From JANQOZ01 sp045106555 (GTDB lineage: Bacteria; Pseudomonadota; Gammaproteobacteria; Xanthomonadales; SZUA-38): a stretch of 64,000 nt of DNA. This document shows, piece by piece, positions 61,001-64,000 of this stretch. Within the stretch, counting starts at the first letter, position 1, and each line of letters opens with the position of its first letter. The DNA lies in contig JBGCET010000029.1 of the NCBI GenBank assembly GCA_045106555.1, positions 67,480-131,479 on the forward strand. The letters run 5' to 3'. The notes beneath the pieces are model-generated. The model ran no database searches, was not told the origin of the DNA, and saw only the letters and a list, made by a program, of their open reading frames with translations. Both the position numbers and the translations under genes were made by a program.

Positions 61001-62424
61001 ACGGTGTACTGGGCATGACGGAGATGCTGCTGGAAACACCCCTGTCTACCGACCAGCGGAACTATGCTCAGGCCGTACAGGACTCCGGCAATGTGCTGCT
61101 CAATATCATCAACGACATTCTCGATTTATCAAAAATTGAGGCGGGCAAACTGGAGTTGGAAGAAATTGATATCCAGCTGGGTCAGCTCGTTGAGCAGACC
61201 GTCAAGCTGTTCAGCGGCGCATCGTCGAAAAAAGGGATCGAACTCGGATACGTAATTGCGCCTGATCTGAATCGGCACCTGGTAGGGGATCCTGTGCGGA
61301 TTCGACAGGTATTAATGAACTTGTTGAACAACGCCCTGAAGTTCACCGAGCGCGGTCGGGTTCGGGTTGATGTAACTCGGGGGGCGGATAACACGGTGCG
61401 ATTTGTGGTTAAAGATACCGGTATTGGCATGGATACGGGAGCCTACCGGCAGCTGTTTCAGCCGTTCACCCAGGCTGACCAGTCCACCAGCCGTCGCTAT
61501 GGTGGAACCGGGTTGGGGCTGGCCATTTGTCGTCAGCTGGTAGACAAAATGCGTGGTTCTATTGATGCGGTTACCAAGCCGGGCCACGGAAGTTTGTTCT
61601 GGTTTGAGCTGCCCTTGACCCAGGTCCGAGACGCCGTCGAGCCCAGGTTGCCGGGAATAGATTGGCTTGAGCGTGGGTTTTGTCTGTTATTGATGAGGCC
61701 GTCGGTTGCCCGGGAGGCTATCGACGCCTTTCTTAGCCACCAACGCATTCGGGTTGAGGTCTCCACCGGTTCGCCAGGTCAGCCTTTGCCCGCTGAATTG
61801 CCAACCCTGGTAATCGCCCAGGCTGCAGCGTGGAATTCAGACCACGCCCGCCAGTTAGCCAGGCCCGGGGATCCGGTGCCCGTGTTGTGGGTGGTTGACG
61901 ACGGTCCGGCGCCGTCCCTGCCAGCCGGGCTTCGGTTAGCAGCCAACCCCCTCAGGGCCCCAATTTTTGAGTCTGAGCTGATGCTGTCGTTAATGGATGC
62001 CTCAAGCGGAATACCGCCTGCACCCGCAAAACCCTCCACGCCTGCACCCAGTGGACGGCACATCTTGGTGGTAGAGGATAACCCCATGAACCAGGCGGTA
62101 GTGCTGGAAATGCTGGACGGTCTGGGTCACACGGTGGACGTTGTTGACAGTGCCACTGAGTGCATCAACCAGCTCAAAGCCACCCGCTACGACGCGATTT
62201 TGATGGACTGCGATTTGCCAGGCCAGGATGGATTGGAGCTAAGCGCGTTGTTGCGACGAGACCCACGCCCACAAATTTCCTCCATCCCCATTATCGCGCT
62301 GACTGCTCACGCCGGGGGCGACTACCATCAGCGCTGCCTGAAAGCGGGTATGAACGCATTTCTAGATAAACCCATCAGCAAAGCCCGATTGCGCCAGGCT
62401 TTGGAAGATCAGCTTAAAGCCTGA
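58078..62424 (+). CDS. Propeller-sensor hybrid histidine kinase
   Basis: The 1448-residue product has a signal peptide (about 1-23), a periplasmic beta-propeller made of two-component-regulator repeats (motifs like GFLWIGTSDGLARF, SLWIGTSDGLARL, DVWLTSRRGLYRY, up to about residue 640), a Y_Y_Y domain (about 655-755), one transmembrane helix (about 763-780), a GAF domain (803-945), HisKA with His968 (MSHEIRTPMNGV), HATPase (1070-1185), a degenerate receiver-like part (1200-1310) and a receiver domain with Asp1377. The architecture is best known as the hybrid sensor of Bacteroidetes polysaccharide loci. It has no DNA-binding domain, so a partner is needed. It starts with GTG; hemE follows in the other direction. 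Confidence 0.88.
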   Translation: MNWPKSSFILIVLSLALAPKAGRTSEVLDVFGVENGLPANQVTALAQDAEGFLWIGTSDGLARFDGVDFEIFRNEPSDSRSLPGNQVQALLVDSADQLWVALEGKGLAILSPGGRKVLPMTISTGATGNSQDVWSLTEDNDGVVWVGLYNAGLRAFSGMPPAPRGFPADSKLTDQTVFSLTPDPTDGIWIGTIGSGLLRLDKNGSRLRRVPLDEDNIWAISATDDHLRVAPDRQVGTFNTEHSRFDALPDIENQVTVITPVNEGGAWLASYAGLTLVDELWATAVEEIRAQPAIRDALPTDQVNALLLDREGSLWIGTSDGLARLPAGWGNFDLHRHDPLGDQSISANPRVAAGSADSIWVGGVSGWLDRVNRVSGKALRLARPEVANMPETGGVWAILAPNDEQLWLGLTGGLASYLPGTGQTQFYSIEPRSGSTVPVRVEHLARDRRGQIWLGVTERGLLRFDPSAGAFEDLSHLISGQFVEQVTVTPDGEVWIASDGGLDRISPQSLSAQSLLPDGQYALSFAHGLNQDLWLAHRDGLAHYRKTGDGLELVRRFTQSHGIPQIRFGGIAVDTSGDVWLTSRRGLYRYRPASGLTQAFGRPDGLVSAEFRERPLTRMAGGELLATTRRSVVSFDPLAVSVTGTPPNVVITGVRVANQDLEREDQHWQPIALEHSASDISFQFAALSLVNPVANQYAYQLQGLDENWIYAGNQRSRTYNNLAPGSYRFMVKAADARGYWNEQPATLNISVPYPPWRTGWAYAAYVLSALGLLAWTAYGFRGRLRRGHELDRARERQNWAETQRDMTLSLTSSLEVTEILKRLLQGLSDVVKSDRAVVSVDCSGLPRAQVHEGFDAKDLPNFRDIRNVITQLSQSSMVEPTTLSAMGQLGGSVTVPVSAGERVMGVVTLHREDAQGYMERDRMMAATYARQAGVALENARLFREVRKLADEAESANQAKSDFLAKMSHEIRTPMNGVLGMTEMLLETPLSTDQRNYAQAVQDSGNVLLNIINDILDLSKIEAGKLELEEIDIQLGQLVEQTVKLFSGASSKKGIELGYVIAPDLNRHLVGDPVRIRQVLMNLLNNALKFTERGRVRVDVTRGADNTVRFVVKDTGIGMDTGAYRQLFQPFTQADQSTSRRYGGTGLGLAICRQLVDKMRGSIDAVTKPGHGSLFWFELPLTQVRDAVEPRLPGIDWLERGFCLLLMRPSVAREAIDAFLSHQRIRVEVSTGSPGQPLPAELPTLVIAQAAAWNSDHARQLARPGDPVPVLWVVDDGPAPSLPAGLRLAANPLRAPIFESELMLSLMDASSGIPPAPAKPSTPAPSGRHILVVEDNPMNQAVVLEMLDGLGHTVDVVDSATECINQLKATRYDAILMDCDLPGQDGLELSALLRRDPRPQISSIPIIALTAHAGGDYHQRCLKAGMNAFLDKPISKARLRQALEDQLKA

Positions 62425-62449
62425 CACGTAAAGACCAGCCTGGTGGTGG

Positions 62450-63514
62450 TCACGAACCGCTTCTGGCGCTTGCGCTATGGACGTGTTCAACCAACGCGCC
62501 CAGGTGTTCGGGCTTGATGTCTGGGGTAATGCCATGGCCCAGATTAAATACGTGGCCAGGCCCATCTCCGAAACTGTCCAGTACTTTGCTGGCCTCACGG
62601 CAAATAGCCTGGGGGTTAGCGGCAAGGATGGCCGGGTCGAGATTGCCTTGGAGGGCTACGCGATCACCCGTGTAGCGGCGAGCTGCTGCAAGATCTGTTG
62701 TCCAATCAACGCCCAGTCCGTCACATCCAGTGTCCGCCATTTGCTCAAGGCGCGGGCCGGCATTTTTGGTGAACAAGACAACCGGAACGCGTCTGCCGTC
62801 GGCCTCGCGGTTGATGCCATCGACAATCTGTTTCATATAATTCAGCGAAAATTCCTGGTACAGAGCGGGACTCAAAGCGCCACCCCAGGTGTCGAATACC
62901 ATCACCGCTTGGGCGCCTGAGGCAATTTGTGCGTTGAGATATACGATGACCGACTCAGCAAGCACCGACAAGAGCTTGTGGGCCGCCGCCGGCTCTTCAA
63001 CCAGCAGCGCTTTGGCCCTTGAGAAATTCTTGCTGCCGGCCCCCTCAACCATGTAGGTGGCGAGAGTCCAAGGGCTGCCAGAAAAACCGATGAGAGGAAC
63101 CTGGCCATCCAGGGCTTTGCGGATAACGCTCACCGCGTCGGTAACGTATCGGAGATCAGACCCCATATCCGGCGGGTTCAACGCGTTGATATCGCTCACG
63201 GTGCGCACTGGGCGTTCGAACCTGGGCCCTTCGCCTTCAGCGAAGTAGAGGCCGCAGCCCATCGCATCGGGGATGGTCAGTATGTCACTGAACAAGATCG
63301 CCGCGTCGAGGGGGAATCGGCGCAGTGGTTGCAGCGTAACCTCGCAACATAGTTCGGGGTTTTTGCACAGGCTCATGAAGTCGCCAGCCTGAGCCCGGAC
63401 TTCTCTGTACTCCGGCAGATAACGTCCGGCTTGGCGCATAATCCAAACCGGTGTGTAAGGCGTTGGCTGGCGTAGAAAGGCTCGGAGTAAGGTGTCGTTT
63501 TTTAATTCGGTCAA
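62450..63514 (-). CDS. hemE: Uroporphyrinogen decarboxylase
   Basis: The 354-residue product contains the family motifs TPVWIMRQAGRYLPEYR, ILFSDILTIPDAMG with the catalytic Asp, FSGSPWTLATYMVEG, VMVFDTWGGAL and the C-terminal FNLGHGITPD. It decarboxylates uroporphyrinogen III to coproporphyrinogen III in heme synthesis. The start is TTG at 63514: AAGGA lies nine bases upstream and the frame matches the family beginning (LKNDTLLRAFLRQP), with no ATG near. It is 47 bp downstream of the SPOR-domain gene on the same strand, an arrangement common in Gammaproteobacteria. Confidence 0.95.
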   Translation of the reverse strand: MTELKNDTLLRAFLRQPTPYTPVWIMRQAGRYLPEYREVRAQAGDFMSLCKNPELCCEVTLQPLRRFPLDAAILFSDILTIPDAMGCGLYFAEGEGPRFERPVRTVSDINALNPPDMGSDLRYVTDAVSVIRKALDGQVPLIGFSGSPWTLATYMVEGAGSKNFSRAKALLVEEPAAAHKLLSVLAESVIVYLNAQIASGAQAVMVFDTWGGALSPALYQEFSLNYMKQIVDGINREADGRRVPVVLFTKNAGPRLEQMADTGCDGLGVDWTTDLAAARRYTGDRVALQGNLDPAILAANPQAICREASKVLDSFGDGPGHVFNLGHGITPDIKPEHLGALVEHVHSASARSGS

Positions 63515-63561
63515 CGGTTTGAATCCTTCAGTTTTTAATGGGCAGTCAGTGACCTGTCACG

Positions 63562-64000
<439 letters not shown>

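Overview
The window reads as chromosomal core and near-core DNA of a Gram-negative gammaproteobacterium, most like a marine Oceanospirillales/Pseudomonadales-type organism. The evidence is lipid A/Kdo genes (waaA, lpxL), TolC, peptidoglycan recycling genes (mpl, ampG, anmK), the coaBC-dut-algC block next to radC, a divergent tesA / ABC ATPase pair, and a hemE preceded by a SPOR-domain gene. No rRNA, tRNA, insertion sequence, phage or CRISPR array was recognised. This taxonomic placement is an inference from gene content and order, not a search result.

Layout. 0.1-4.3 kb: small hypothetical genes, a DUF4389 membrane protein, a Tyr/Gly-rich then Arg-rich lipoprotein with a 12-bp tandem repeat, and an M23 peptidase. 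4.3-12.4 kb: rep helicase, a patatin outer-membrane (PlpD-type) protein, an ECF sigma / anti-sigma / DUF4252 operon, DUF192, and hemL. 12.4-17.7 kb: a DedA-PAP2-LssY fusion, an overlapping membrane protein-mpl-LON-domain operon, a TusA-family protein and a short adenylate kinase. 17.8-25.3 kb: PPi-dependent phosphofructokinase, an amidohydrolase, an ECF sigma with a DUF2333 protein, a PCMT-like methyltransferase, tolC and waaA. 25.4-32.9 kb: lpxL, radC, coaBC, dut, algC, a DUF4124 protein and pyrE.

33.0-36.0 kb holds a three-gene flotillin operon (ribbon-helix-helix-like protein, YqiJ-like membrane OB protein, YqiK-like flotillin) with a tandem 11-bp repeat/palindrome just upstream. 36.1-42.5 kb: xthA, ampG, anmK, a second M23 peptidase and an orphan gcvPB. 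42.5-50.1 kb: a YbbP/YbbA-like ABC exporter, tesA, a two-component system, and metB behind a well-formed SAM-I-family riboswitch. 50.2-57.7 kb: a Tat-type DUF1501/DUF1800 pair, two overlapping DUF697 GTPases, and an HD-GYP-like protein with a broken HD motif. 58.1-64.0 kb: a 1448-residue periplasmic-propeller hybrid histidine kinase, hemE, and the 3' end of a DamX-like gene whose Pro-Glu linker is a hexanucleotide microsatellite running off the window.

The most interesting items are the SAM riboswitch in front of metB, the flotillin operon with its putative self-regulating repressor and operator, two domains that have lost catalytic residues (PAP2 in the DedA fusion, HD in the HD-GYP protein), the paired inverted repeats between radC and coaBC, and the large hybrid sensor. 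No fully novel defence or mobile system was seen.
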